DNA from: an uncultured Xylophilus sp.
GTDB taxonomy: Bacteria > Pseudomonadota > Gammaproteobacteria > Burkholderiales > Burkholderiaceae_C
Reading direction: 5' to 3'
NCBI GenBank assembly: GCA_913776965.1
Contig: CAJYQL010000120.1
Location: 1-35,917 of the forward strand
Length of the DNA stretch: 35,917 nucleotides
Below the pieces are notes generated by a model. The model was not told the origin of the DNA. It made no database searches and worked only from the letters and a program-made list of their open reading frames with translations. Below, piece after piece: positions 1 to 6,982 of this stretch; position 1 is the stretch's first letter, and each line of letters starts with the position of its first letter. The position numbers and the translations under genes are program-made.

Positions 1-1239
1 GAGCGCGCCGGCGTGGCCAACACGGGTATCCAGGAGGCGGCCGCGCGCCTCGCGCAGGCCCGTGCGCTGGTGCGCAATGCCGAGGCCGACCGGCTGCCGC
101 AGGTGGTGCTCGGCGGTGGCGTGGTGCGCCAGGCCGGCGCCAACACCGCCACCGGTCCGCGGCCCGCGACGCTCGCCACGGCCGGCGCCAACATGGCGTA
201 CGAACTCGACCTGTTCGGCCGCCTGGCCGGCTTGCGCGATGCGGCGGCGCTCGACGCGGCATCCCGCGCCGCGCTGCTGCAGAGCACCCGGCTGCTGGTG
301 CAGGCCGAGACGACGCAGACCTACCTGGCGCTGCGGGCGGTCGATGCCGAGCGTGCGCTGGTGCGCGACACCGCCGCCGCCTACGTCGGCACCCTGGATC
401 TGGTGGAGCGCCGCCTGCGCGCGGGCGACGTCGCGGAGATGGCGCTGGTGCGGCTGCAGGCCGAAGCAGCGGCCACCGAGTCCGAGGCGCTGGCGCTCGA
501 CCGCCGCCGCGCCGAACTGGAACATGCGCTGGCCGTGCTCGCCGGCGAGGCCGCGTCCGGCTTCGCCGTAGCGCCGGTGCCCGGCTGGACCGCCACGCTG
601 CCGGTCATCCCGCCGGGCGTGCCGGCGACGGTGCTCGCCCGCCGCCCCGATGTGGCGGCCGCGCAGCGCAGCCTGCTGGCGGCGCAGGCCCGGGTCGGCG
701 TCGCGCAGACCGCGTGGTTCCCGAGCGTGTCGCTCACCGGCAGCGCCGGCTTCGCCGCGGGCGATGCGAGCGACCTGCTGCGCTGGTCGGCGCGTGCCTG
801 GGGGCTCGGCGCACTGCTGTCGCTGCCGGTGTTCGACGGCGGACGGCGGCAGGCGGGCGTCGACGGCGCGATGGCGCAGTTCGACGCCGCGACTGCCGGC
901 TACCGTGGCCAGGTACTCGCCGCGCTGCGCGAGGTGGAGGACCAGCTGTCGGGCCTGCGCATCCTCGCCGAGCAGGCCGAGGTGCAGCAGCGGGCGGTCG
1001 CGGCCTCGTCGCGCGCCACGGCGCTGTCGGACTCGCGCTGGCGCAACGGCTACGCCAGCCAGATCGACCTGCTCGATACCCGCCGCAGCGAGCAGCGCAA
1101 CCGGCGGCAGGCGCTGCAGGTGGCGTCGGCGCGCTACCAGGCGACGGTCGGGCTGGTGCGGGCTCTGGGCGGCGACTGGGAGGCGCCGGCAGCCGCGGCG
1201 TCGGCGGCCCTGGCGGACACGGTCGCGGCACGACGCTGA
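1..1239 (+). CDS. RND efflux outer-membrane factor (OprM/NodT type), 5'-truncated
   Basis: The reading frame is open from base 1 (E-R-A-G-V-A-N-T...) and already sits inside the first coiled-coil helix of an outer-membrane factor, so the signal peptide and start lie upstream of the window. The 412 visible residues carry the family signatures: a YELDLFGRL-like beta-barrel strand after the first helical pair, the L-A-R-R-P-D-V mid-protein motif near residue 215, and a second strand ending in LPVFDGGRR. The family forms the trimeric TolC-like exit duct of tripartite RND pumps. The periplasmic adaptor and the inner-membrane pump probably lie just upstream. Substrate cannot be told. The stop at 1237-1239 is followed 10 nt later by an intergenic repeat. 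Confidence 0.9.
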   Translation, partial: ERAGVANTGIQEAAARLAQARALVRNAEADRLPQVVLGGGVVRQAGANTATGPRPATLATAGANMAYELDLFGRLAGLRDAAALDAASRAALLQSTRLLVQAETTQTYLALRAVDAERALVRDTAAAYVGTLDLVERRLRAGDVAEMALVRLQAEAAATESEALALDRRRAELEHALAVLAGEAASGFAVAPVPGWTATLPVIPPGVPATVLARRPDVAAAQRSLLAAQARVGVAQTAWFPSVSLTGSAGFAAGDASDLLRWSARAWGLGALLSLPVFDGGRRQAGVDGAMAQFDAATAGYRGQVLAALREVEDQLSGLRILAEQAEVQQRAVAASSRATALSDSRWRNGYASQIDLLDTRRSEQRNRRQALQVASARYQATVGLVRALGGDWEAPAAAASAALADTVAARR

Positions 1240-1249
1240 CTACAGCCTT

Positions 1250-1306
1250 TGCTATCGAAAGTGAAGCATGGTGCGCAGGTCCCGCGGGCGCAGGAGGCAC
1301 TTTTGC
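1250..1306 (+). repeat. Intergenic repeat, copy 1 of 5
   Basis: Begins TGCTATCGA, has TGCGCAGG and GGGCGC blocks about 24 and 36 nt in, and ends in a GGAG...TTTTGC segment. The same blocks, in the same order and spacing, recur at 18026-18083, 20923-20982 and 35603-35661, and more loosely at 28108-28167. This copy lies just after the stop of the outer-membrane factor gene. The left arm is diverged, so its terminal hairpin is weak. From memory the type is widespread in Comamonadaceae; I could not verify that here. Confidence 0.7.
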
Positions 1307-1369
1307 TTCGGATCGAGGGTTTGCGGTGACGGACACCGGCGTATCCGGCCTTTGCGGTAACGTGCCGCC

Positions 1370-3889
1370 ATGCACACCTCCTTCCTCGGCCTGGGCTGGC
1401 GCACCCTGCGGCGCGACCTGCGCGCAGGCGAACTGCGCCTGCTGATCGTCGCCGTCACCCTCGCGGTGGCGGCGCTCACCTCCGTCGGCTTCTTCGCCGA
1501 CCGGCTGCAGGGCGGCCTGCAGCGCGACGCGCGGCAACTGCTCGGCGGCGATGCGGTGGTGGTCAGCGACAACCCGACGCCCGCCGCATTCGCCGAGCAG
1601 GCGCAGAGCCTCGGCCTGCAGACCAGCACCACGCTCGGCTTTCCGACGATGGGGCGCGCCTCCGACGCCGACGGCGGCGCGAGCAAGCTGGTCGCGCTGA
1701 AGGCGGTCGATGCGGCCTATCCGCTGCGCGGCCGGCTGCGGCTGGCGGACGCGCCCGGCGCCGCCGACGCGCCGGTGCAGGGCATTCCCGCGCCGGGCGA
1801 AGCCTGGGTCGACGGTTCGCTGCCCGAGGCGCTCGGCCTGCCGATGGGCGGCACGCTGCTGCTCGGCGACAAGGCCTTCCGCATCGCCCGCGTCATCGCC
1901 ATCGAGCCGGACCGCGGTGCCGGCTTCCTCACCTTCGCGCCGCGCGTCATGGTGAACGCCGTCGACCTCGCCGCGACCCAGCTGGTGCAGCCCGCGAGCC
2001 GGCTCACCTACCGCTTCGCCGTCGCTGGCGCCGACGCGCAGGTCAAGGCGTTCACCGAGTGGGCGGAGAATGCGGCGGCTGCGCCCGGCGTGCACGGCGT
2101 GCGGGTCGAGTCGCTCGAGACCGGCCAGCCGCAGATGCGCCAGACGCTCGACCGCGCGCAGAAATTCCTGAGCCTGGTGTCGCTGCTCGCCGCACTGCTG
2201 TCGGCGGTGGCCGTCGCGCTGGCCGCCCGCGGTTTCGCCGCCAGCCACCTGGACGACTGCGCGATGCTGCGCGTCCTGGGCCAGAGCCAGCGCACCATCG
2301 CGCGCAGCTACACCTTCGAATTTGCGCTGGTCGGCCTGTTCGCCAGCGCGCTCGGCGTGGCGATCGGCTTCGCGGTGCACTACGTCTTCATCGCGCTGCT
2401 CGCCGGCCTGGTCGACAGCAGCCTGCCGGCGCCCGGCGCCTGGCCGGTCGCGTTCGGCGTCGGCATGGGCCTGACGCTGCTGTTCGCCTTCGGCCTGCCG
2501 CCAGTGCTGCAGCTGGCGCAGGTGCCGCCGCTGCGGGTGATCCGGCGCGACGTGGGCGGCCTGAAGCCGGCGTCCCTCGGCGTGCTGGCGGTGGGGGTGG
2601 CGGGCTTCGCCGCGCTGCTGCTCGCGGCCAGCAGCGACCGCAAGCTCGGGCTGATCGCGGTCGGTGGCTTCGCAGCGGCCGTGGTGCTGTTCGCGGTGCT
2701 GGCGTGGGTCGCGGTGAAGCTGCTGCGCCGCAGCGTCAACGAGGCGACTGCGCCGCGCTGGCTGGTGCTGGCGACGCGGCAGATCTCGGCGCGGCCGGTG
2801 TACGCGGTGGTGCAGGTCAGCGCACTGTCGGTTGGCCTCTTGGCGCTGGTGCTGCTGGTGCTGCTGCGCACCGACCTGATCGGCAGCTGGCGTGCCGCCA
2901 CGCCGAAGGACGCGCCTAACCGCTTCGTCATCAACGTGCAGCCCGACCAGGGCGAGGCCTTCCAGCAAGCCTTGCGCGAGGCCGGTGTGCAGAAGTACGA
3001 CTGGTACCCGATGGTGCGCGGCCGCCTGGTCGCGGTGAACAGCCGCGAGGTCTCACCCGCCGACTACACCGAGGACCGGGCCAAGCGCCTGGTGGACCGC
3101 GAGTTCAACCTGTCGTACAGCGCGACCGAGCCGCCGCACAACCAGACCGTCGCCGGCCGCTGGACCGACGGCGAGGCCGGCGCGATCAGCGTGGAGGAGG
3201 GCCTGGCCGAGACGCTTGGCCTGAAGCTCGGCGACACGCTGCGCTTCGACATCGGCGGCATCTCCAACGAGGCGAAGGTCACCTCGCTACGCAAGGTGGA
3301 CTGGGGCTCGATGCGGGCCAACTTCTTCGCGATGTACCCGGTCGCGCAGCTGGCCGACGTGCCGGTGACCTTCCTCGCGGCCTACCGGGCGCCTGCGACG
3401 CCCGGCTTCGACAACGCGCTGGTGCGGCAATTCCCGAACATTACCAACGTCGACCTGTCGAGCACGCTGGCGCAGGTGCAGCGGGTGCTCGACCAGGTGA
3501 TCCGCGCGGTGGAGTTCCTGTTCGCGTTCACGCTGGCCGCCGGGCTGGTGGTGCTGTTCGCCGCCGTCACCGCGACCCGCGAGGAGCGGGCGAAGGAATT
3601 CGCGATCATGCGCGCCGTCGGCGCCCGCGCCAGCCTGCTGCGGCAGGTGCAGCGGGCGGAGCTGGCCGGCATCGGGCTGCTGGCCGGCTTCCTCGCGAGC
3701 GGGGTGGCGGTGGCGGTCGGCTGGGCGCTCGCGCGCTGGGTGTTCGACTTCACTTGGACCGCATCGCCCGCGGTGCCGCTGCTCGGCGCGGTCGCCGGTG
3801 CGGTGCTGGCGCTCGCGGCCGGCTGGTGGGGCCTGCGCGACGTGCTGCGCCGACCGGTGGTGGAAACGCTGCGGCGCGCGGCCGAGTAG
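1370..3889 (+). CDS. FtsX-family ABC transporter permease (YbbP type)
   Basis: An 839-residue inner-membrane protein with the layout of YbbP/LolC-like permeases. The first transmembrane helix lies at about 24-44, followed by a large periplasmic domain. A three-helix FtsX repeat is at about 265-390 (AQKFLSLVSLLAALLSAVAV), then a further hydrophobic block at about 400-510. A second periplasmic domain at about 515-700 precedes the last FtsX repeat at 715-830 (EFLFAFTLAAGLVVLFAAV, then an ATREERAKEFAIMRAVGA-like coupling helix). YbbP permeases pair with a LolD/YbbA-type ATPase, thought to act in export or envelope remodelling. No ATPase gene adjoins it here, so the partner is encoded elsewhere. 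The start at 1370 has no clear Shine-Dalgarno, but homologous sequence begins at this point. Confidence 0.9.
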   Translation: MHTSFLGLGWRTLRRDLRAGELRLLIVAVTLAVAALTSVGFFADRLQGGLQRDARQLLGGDAVVVSDNPTPAAFAEQAQSLGLQTSTTLGFPTMGRASDADGGASKLVALKAVDAAYPLRGRLRLADAPGAADAPVQGIPAPGEAWVDGSLPEALGLPMGGTLLLGDKAFRIARVIAIEPDRGAGFLTFAPRVMVNAVDLAATQLVQPASRLTYRFAVAGADAQVKAFTEWAENAAAAPGVHGVRVESLETGQPQMRQTLDRAQKFLSLVSLLAALLSAVAVALAARGFAASHLDDCAMLRVLGQSQRTIARSYTFEFALVGLFASALGVAIGFAVHYVFIALLAGLVDSSLPAPGAWPVAFGVGMGLTLLFAFGLPPVLQLAQVPPLRVIRRDVGGLKPASLGVLAVGVAGFAALLLAASSDRKLGLIAVGGFAAAVVLFAVLAWVAVKLLRRSVNEATAPRWLVLATRQISARPVYAVVQVSALSVGLLALVLLVLLRTDLIGSWRAATPKDAPNRFVINVQPDQGEAFQQALREAGVQKYDWYPMVRGRLVAVNSREVSPADYTEDRAKRLVDREFNLSYSATEPPHNQTVAGRWTDGEAGAISVEEGLAETLGLKLGDTLRFDIGGISNEAKVTSLRKVDWGSMRANFFAMYPVAQLADVPVTFLAAYRAPATPGFDNALVRQFPNITNVDLSSTLAQVQRVLDQVIRAVEFLFAFTLAAGLVVLFAAVTATREERAKEFAIMRAVGARASLLRQVQRAELAGIGLLAGFLASGVAVAVGWALARWVFDFTWTASPAVPLLGAVAGAVLALAAGWWGLRDVLRRPVVETLRRAAE

Positions 3890-3902
3890 GCGAGAAGAGG
3901 CA

Positions 3903-3918
3903 GGTCGGGAAGCCGACC
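3903..3918. terminator. Short hairpin between convergent genes
   Basis: GGTCGG and CCGACC arms of 6 bp enclose a GAAG tetraloop in the 33-bp gap between the convergent permease gene and the minus-strand gene ending at 3923. There is no T-run on either side, so it is at best a weak or Rho-assisted end. Confidence 0.35.
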
Positions 3919-3922
3919 GACC

Positions 3923-4255
3923 TCAGCGTTCGAGCAGCTTGGCGTCGAACGCCATCGAGAACAGCGCGCCGTTGCGGATCGGCATGCGGATGTCGATCAG
4001 CAGCCGCCACGGCTTGAAGGAGGTGCCGCCTTCGGCCACCAGCTTGCCGCGTTCGACGTGCAGTCGCTCCTCGGTCACCACGGTGTCCTTGCGCACCGCC
4101 TCGAAGTTGAATTCACGGGGCTTGAGATGGGTCTTGAGCCAGCTCCAGACCTCGACGATCTGGTCGTCGAAGCTGTCGCGGGCGGGCATGTCCATGTCGC
4201 AGAGAAATTGCGCTTCGTCGCCGAGCGCGGTCCATTTGAAGATCAGCGGGTCCAT
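3923..4255 (-). CDS. Conserved-looking hypothetical cytoplasmic protein
   Basis: A 110-residue soluble protein without signal peptide or membrane segment, starting MDPLIFKWTALGDEAQFLCD and ending FSMAFDAKLLER. Codon third positions are strongly G/C as in its neighbours, and amino-acid composition is normal, which supports a real gene. I do not recognise the family. Aromatic and charged residues are evenly spread, suggesting a small alpha/beta fold. It is monocistronic, convergent with the ABC permease gene and divergent from the HU-like gene. No clear Shine-Dalgarno precedes the ATG at 4255, so the start is less certain than the frame. Confidence 0.65.
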   Translation of the reverse strand: MDPLIFKWTALGDEAQFLCDMDMPARDSFDDQIVEVWSWLKTHLKPREFNFEAVRKDTVVTEERLHVERGKLVAEGGTSFKPWRLLIDIRMPIRNGALFSMAFDAKLLER

Positions 4256-4394
4256 TCAGGAAGCAAAAGAGACGGGAACACGTGCGTCGGCCCGGTTCCG
4301 GACAGGCGGATCGCTGGCGCAGCCGTCAGGTGCGGAGGCGTGCTGTGGCGTATCGCACGAAACCCCTATTTTCAGGGCATTTGTGGTGTTTCCG

Positions 4395-4411
4395 TGACGG
4401 GACTCGTCACA
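4395..4411. promoter_or_regulatory. Dyad in the promoter region of the HU-like gene
   Basis: GTGACG and CGTCAC form perfect 6-bp arms around GGACT, about 100 bp before the HU-like start. The region 4256-4513 has no gene and is less GC-rich than its surroundings, so it probably holds divergent promoters. Whether the dyad is an operator is unknown. Confidence 0.3.
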
Positions 4412-4513
4412 GGTCCGTGGTAGGCCCTGCAACGTTCCCTAGAATCCGCAGGGTTCTGCACCGCCGGGCGGTCAGACGACACCAACAACACTTTCGATCT
4501 GGACATCCGTCAC

Positions 4514-5053
4514 ATGGCAACTGCGAAAAAAGCAACCCCCAAGGCTCCGGCCACCCCCTCGACCGCGAAGAAGGCCGTGAAGACTGTCGCCGCACCGGCG
4601 AAGAAGGCGGCCGCTTCCGCCACCAAGGCCACCGCCGCGCCGGCGAAGAAGACTGCCACGACGCAGGTCAAGAAGGCCGCGGCCGTGCCGGCCAAGAAGG
4701 CTGCAGCGCCGGCCGCCAAGGCGGCACCCGCTGCGGTCAAGCCGATCAAGGAAGGCTTCACCAAGGCCGGTCTGGCCACGCACCTGGCCACCCAGGCCGG
4801 TGTCGAGCCGAAGGTCGCCAAGGCCGTGCTCGCCGCACTGGAAGCGACGATCCTCGGCGCGGTGCACAAGAAGGGCCACGGCGAATTCACGATGCCCGGC
4901 CTGCTGAAGATCGGCGTGCAGAAGGTCGAGGCGAAGAAGAAGCGCTTCGGCAAGGATCCGTTCACCGGCACCGAGCGGTGGTTCCCGGCGAAGCCGGCGT
5001 CGGTCCGCATCAAGGCGCGCGCACTGAAGAAGCTGAAGGACGCGGCCGCCTGA
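4514..5053 (+). CDS. HU-family DNA-binding protein with histone H1-like N-terminal tail
   Basis: A 179-residue protein in two parts. Residues 1-76 are almost entirely lysine, alanine, proline, threonine and valine, with repeated PAKKA/AAKKT motifs as in eukaryotic H1 tails. Residues 77-179 are an HU-type fold: GFTKAGLATHLATQAG helical start, HGEFTMPGLLKIGVQKVEAK core, and a basic arm with GKDPFTGTERWFPAKPA. It probably compacts or organises nucleoid DNA, the tail adding non-specific electrostatic binding. Ordinary HU is about 90 residues, so the tail nearly doubles it. Similar tailed HU proteins are known in Burkholderiales and Xanthomonadales. The gene stands alone, with a strong terminator at 5091-5120. 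The Shine-Dalgarno is poor; the start is set by the MATAKKATPK beginning. Confidence 0.88.
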   Translation: MATAKKATPKAPATPSTAKKAVKTVAAPAKKAAASATKATAAPAKKTATTQVKKAAAVPAKKAAAPAAKAAPAAVKPIKEGFTKAGLATHLATQAGVEPKVAKAVLAALEATILGAVHKKGHGEFTMPGLLKIGVQKVEAKKKRFGKDPFTGTERWFPAKPASVRIKARALKKLKDAAA

Positions 5054-5090
5054 CGGCGCGCTGATCGGCGCACCTGGCGGCGACGACATG

Positions 5091-5120
5091 ACGGCGGCTT
5101 CGGCCGCCGTTGTCGTTTTT
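5091..5120 (+). terminator. Intrinsic terminator of the HU-like gene
   Basis: ACGGCGGC and GCCGCCGT form a perfect 8-bp stem closed by a TTCG tetraloop, followed by TGTCGTTTTT. It begins 38 nt after the stop codon. Confidence 0.85.
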
Positions 5121-5246
5121 GCGGTCGTACCTCGTCGTTGCGCAGGAGGGGTTCCGACAGCCGCTGCCCGCGCGTTCCTACGGTGTCGGTCCTATCCCTG
5201 GCGGATGGTGAAGCCTTGTCATCGGACAGATCACGAGGAACACGTC

Positions 5247-5615
5247 ATGAGCGAAGCGAAAAAGACCGGGGCCACCAAGGATCCGAAAGGCGGCCTCACG
5301 GCGGCGGGGCGCAAGGCGTTCGCCGAGAAGGACGGGTCGAAACTCAAACCCGGTGTGACCAAGGCGATCAAGGACATGACGCCCGAAGAGATGAAACGCA
5401 AAGGCAGCTGGGCATCGCGTTTCTTCGGGCGCACACCGTTGCCGGCACTTCAGGACAAGGACGGCAAGCCGACGCGGTTCGCGCTGTCGGCCCATGCATG
5501 GGGAGAGCCGGTTCCGAAAACCGAGGCCGCAGCCCGCAAGATCGCAGAAAAAGGCCGGCGGCTGCTCGAACGTTACAAGCGGGAAAAGGCGAAGCACAAG
5601 GCGGTGCCTGCCTGA
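5247..5615 (+). CDS. Small basic cytoplasmic protein, DUF6321-like
   Basis: A 122-residue, lysine-rich soluble protein. The start at 5247 is fixed by GAGGA at 5235-5239, 7 nt upstream, and by the MSEAKKTGATKDPKGGLT beginning. Key features are GGLTAAGRKAFAEKDGSKLK, the central MKRKGSWASRFFGR segment and a basic helical C-terminus. The overall pattern resembles what I recall as DUF6321, a family of unknown function; that assignment is from memory. No catalytic motif is visible. The gene is monocistronic downstream of the HU-like gene's terminator. The reading frame stays open beyond the TGA for another 104 codons. Confidence 0.75.
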   Translation: MSEAKKTGATKDPKGGLTAAGRKAFAEKDGSKLKPGVTKAIKDMTPEEMKRKGSWASRFFGRTPLPALQDKDGKPTRFALSAHAWGEPVPKTEAAARKIAEKGRRLLERYKREKAKHKAVPA

Positions 5616-5756
5616 GCGCCGTTTCGGCGGGATACCGTTCGCGCCTGTACGAGGGCAGGGGGCGCGCACCGACCCGAAAGGCCCGGTCGTGCATTCAAGT
5701 TCCTCGACCAGGGCTACGCTGCCGACCCCCCATCAATCAACGACTGGATCTGGGAT

Positions 5757-5927
5757 ATGGATACTTCTCGCAGGCCGAGCCTTCAAGGCCGGCTCAGGAT
5801 CGGTGCCGGTGCATTCCACATGCACCTTCGGGTCGCGGCGACCGCGGGCGGCATGCTCTCCATCGCGGCGCTGGTCGGCACCATCCTGCTGACCACCGCC
5901 GTAGTGGTCAAGGTATCGAAACCTTGA
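5757..5927 (+). CDS. Possible small single-pass membrane protein
   Basis: A 56-codon frame from ATG at 5757 encodes a basic N-terminus (SRRPSLQGRLRIG) followed by one hydrophobic helix (MLSIAALVGTILLTTAVVVK) and a short basic end. The topology looks like a real membrane anchor, but only a GGGA two bases before the ATG could serve as ribosome site. The frame is also open upstream as far as the stop of the preceding gene, without an ATG, GTG or TTG. It may be a genuine small protein, the remnant of a longer one, or chance in GC-rich DNA. Confidence 0.3.
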   Translation: MDTSRRPSLQGRLRIGAGAFHMHLRVAATAGGMLSIAALVGTILLTTAVVVKVSKP

Positions 5928-5951
5928 AACCCCGGGCATCGGCCGCCCAAC

Positions 5952-5984
5952 AAAAAAGCCTGCTCCCGGATGGGTAGCAGGCTT
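5952..5984 (-). terminator. Intrinsic terminator of the tRNA-Lys gene
   Basis: AAGCCTGCT (5956-5964) and AGCAGGCTT (5976-5984) form a 9-bp stem. On the minus strand the stem is followed by a run of Ts (AAAAAA at 5952-5957 on the plus strand). It lies 17 bp beyond the tRNA 3' end and has no T-run in the plus direction. Confidence 0.85.
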
Positions 5985-6001
5985 CGATGCATTGAATGGG
6001 G

Positions 6002-6077
6002 TGGTGGGCCCTGAGTGACTCGAACACTCGACCTACGGATTAAGAGTCCGCTGCTCTACCAACTGAGCTAAGAGCCC
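6002..6077 (-). tRNA. tRNA-Lys (anticodon CUU)
   Basis: Read on the minus strand, a complete cloverleaf runs from 6077 to 6002. The acceptor stem is GGGCTCT with AGGGCCC, the D arm GCTC-AGTTGGTA-GAGC, and the anticodon stem GCGGA/TCCGT around loop CTCTTAA (anticodon CTT). The T arm GAGTG/CACTC encloses the TTCGAGT loop, with discriminator A and an encoded CCA at 6002-6004. All stems pair, with one G-U in the acceptor. It decodes AAG lysine codons. It stands alone, with its terminator at 5952-5984. Confidence 0.96.
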
Positions 6078-6130
6078 CCGCCTGGTCAGTCGATTACCCG
6101 AAGGTTTCGCGCCGAACTGGCAAGCCTCGC

Positions 6131-6160
6131 ATTATGCAGCATAAATTCGGCCATATGCAA
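6131..6160. promoter_or_regulatory. Dyad and candidate promoter between tRNA-Lys and the Fur-family gene
   Basis: TTATGC-A-GCATAA (6132-6144) is a perfect 6-bp palindrome around one A, in an AT-rich patch 77 bp before the Fur-family start. It is the size and composition expected of a Fur/Zur-type box, so autoregulation is plausible. On the minus strand CATAAT (6131-6136) and TTGCAT (6155-6160), 18 bp apart, could be the tRNA promoter, so the box would overlap it. Both readings are inference from spacing and sequence. Confidence 0.45.
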
Positions 6161-6220
6161 GACCCGGCCGGATTTTTCAGCTGCATGACAGAATCGGTTT
6201 CCCCCATCAGCCGACTCCCC

Positions 6221-6646
6221 ATGGAACGATCCACACGGCAGCGGGCTGCCATCCGTGCAGTGCTCGATGCATCCGACAGTCCGCTCCTGCCGCAGGAGAT
6301 CCTGGAGCGCGCCCAGGCCCAGGTGACGGCGCTCGGCATGGCGACGGTCTATCGCAACCTGAAGCTGCTCGCCGAAGAGGGCGCGATCCAGGCCGTCACG
6401 CTGCCGGGCGAGGCGCCGCGGTACGAGTCCGCTGCGCGGGCGCACCACCACCACTTCCAGTGCCAGACCTGCGGCCGCGTCTTCGACGTGCATGCCTGCC
6501 CGGGCAACTTCGACACGCTGGCGCCGCCGGGATTCCAGGTGGCGCGGCACGAACTCACGCTCTACGGCACCTGCGCCGAATGCGCGAGGCCCCGGACTGC
6601 CGAGCAATCCGGGGCCTCGCAGGAAGCGGCGCCGCCGCGTCAGTAA
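6221..6646 (+). CDS. Fur-family metal-responsive transcriptional regulator
   Basis: A 141-residue Fur-superfamily repressor. Residues 1-70 hold the winged helix (RSTRQRAAIRAVLDAS, then ALGMATVYRNLKLLAEEG as recognition helix). The dimerisation half follows with a histidine cluster H75-H78, structural zinc pairs C81-x2-C84 and C118-x2-C121, and HACPG at 91-95. Its metal (Fe, Zn, Mn or other) cannot be told, but it lies directly against a metal-efflux operon and a Zur-like role is plausible. I chose the ATG at 6221 (MERSTRQR) because homology starts there. In-frame ATGs at 6134 and 6185 are possible alternatives. The 3' end overlaps the convergent PII gene by 7 bp, and its last codons contain a 13-bp stem. 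Confidence 0.85.
   Translation: MERSTRQRAAIRAVLDASDSPLLPQEILERAQAQVTALGMATVYRNLKLLAEEGAIQAVTLPGEAPRYESAARAHHHHFQCQTCGRVFDVHACPGNFDTLAPPGFQVARHELTLYGTCAECARPRTAEQSGASQEAAPPRQ
6584..6620. terminator. 13-bp perfect hairpin inside the 3' end of the Fur-family gene
   Basis: GCGAGGCCCCGGA (6584-6596) and TCCGGGGCCTCGC (6608-6620) are exact reverse complements around an 11-nt loop. The hairpin lies within the last coding bases of the plus-strand gene and 20 bp beyond the stop of the minus-strand PII gene. No T-run follows in either direction. It most likely ends or stabilises the efflux-operon transcript. Confidence 0.6.
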
Positions 6647-6966
6647 GCGGATCCGTCGCGCACCCGGTGGATCTCCTCGATCGGGGTGATCCACACCAGA
6701 CCGTCGCCGATCTGGCCGGTGCGGCAGACGTTCATGATCGTATCCCGGATCGTCGGCACCATGCCGTCCTCCGCGATCACCGACACCATCACCTTGTCGG
6801 TGTAGTCGACCAGTTCGTCGCGGACCGTGCGCTTGCCCATCGCGGCGGGGGCGGTGAAGCCCTCGGCCCGCAACAGGGTCACGCCCGGAAAGTTGGGGAT
6901 GGCCCGCAGCGCGTCGCGCAGGCGTTCGATGCGGCTGGGCCGCACGATGGCTCGGATTTCCTTCAT
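6640..6966 (-). CDS. Divergent PII signal-transduction protein of the metal-efflux operon
   Basis: A 108-residue PII-fold protein: MKEIRAIVRPSRIERLRDAL is the first beta-alpha unit, FPGVTLLRAEGF the second strand, TVRDELVDYTDKVMVSVIAE the third, and TGQIGDGLVWITPIEEIHRV the C-terminal beta-hairpin with the TGxxGDG nucleotide loop. The T-loop segment is atypical: the usual tyrosine uridylylation context of GlnB/GlnK is not evident. A divergent PII group tied to metal-transport genes has been described (PII-NG), and gene position fits that. It is the last gene of the operon, 16 bp after the CzcA-like gene, with its own GGGAG site 8 nt before the ATG. It probably senses nucleotides or modulates the pump. 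Confidence 0.88.
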   Translation of the reverse strand: MKEIRAIVRPSRIERLRDALRAIPNFPGVTLLRAEGFTAPAAMGKRTVRDELVDYTDKVMVSVIAEDGMVPTIRDTIMNVCRTGQIGDGLVWITPIEEIHRVRDGSAY

Positions 6967-6982
6967 GTCGTTCGCTCCCTTG

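Noticed and set aside
734-2968. 744-codon minus-strand open frame
   Set aside because: Antisense to the ABC permease, with implausible Gln/Arg/His composition; high GC leaves such frames open.
4282-5064. 260-codon frame across the HU-like gene
   Set aside because: Out-of-frame reading of the lysine/alanine tail gives Gly/Arg/Gln-rich sequence; the HU frame is clearly the coding one.
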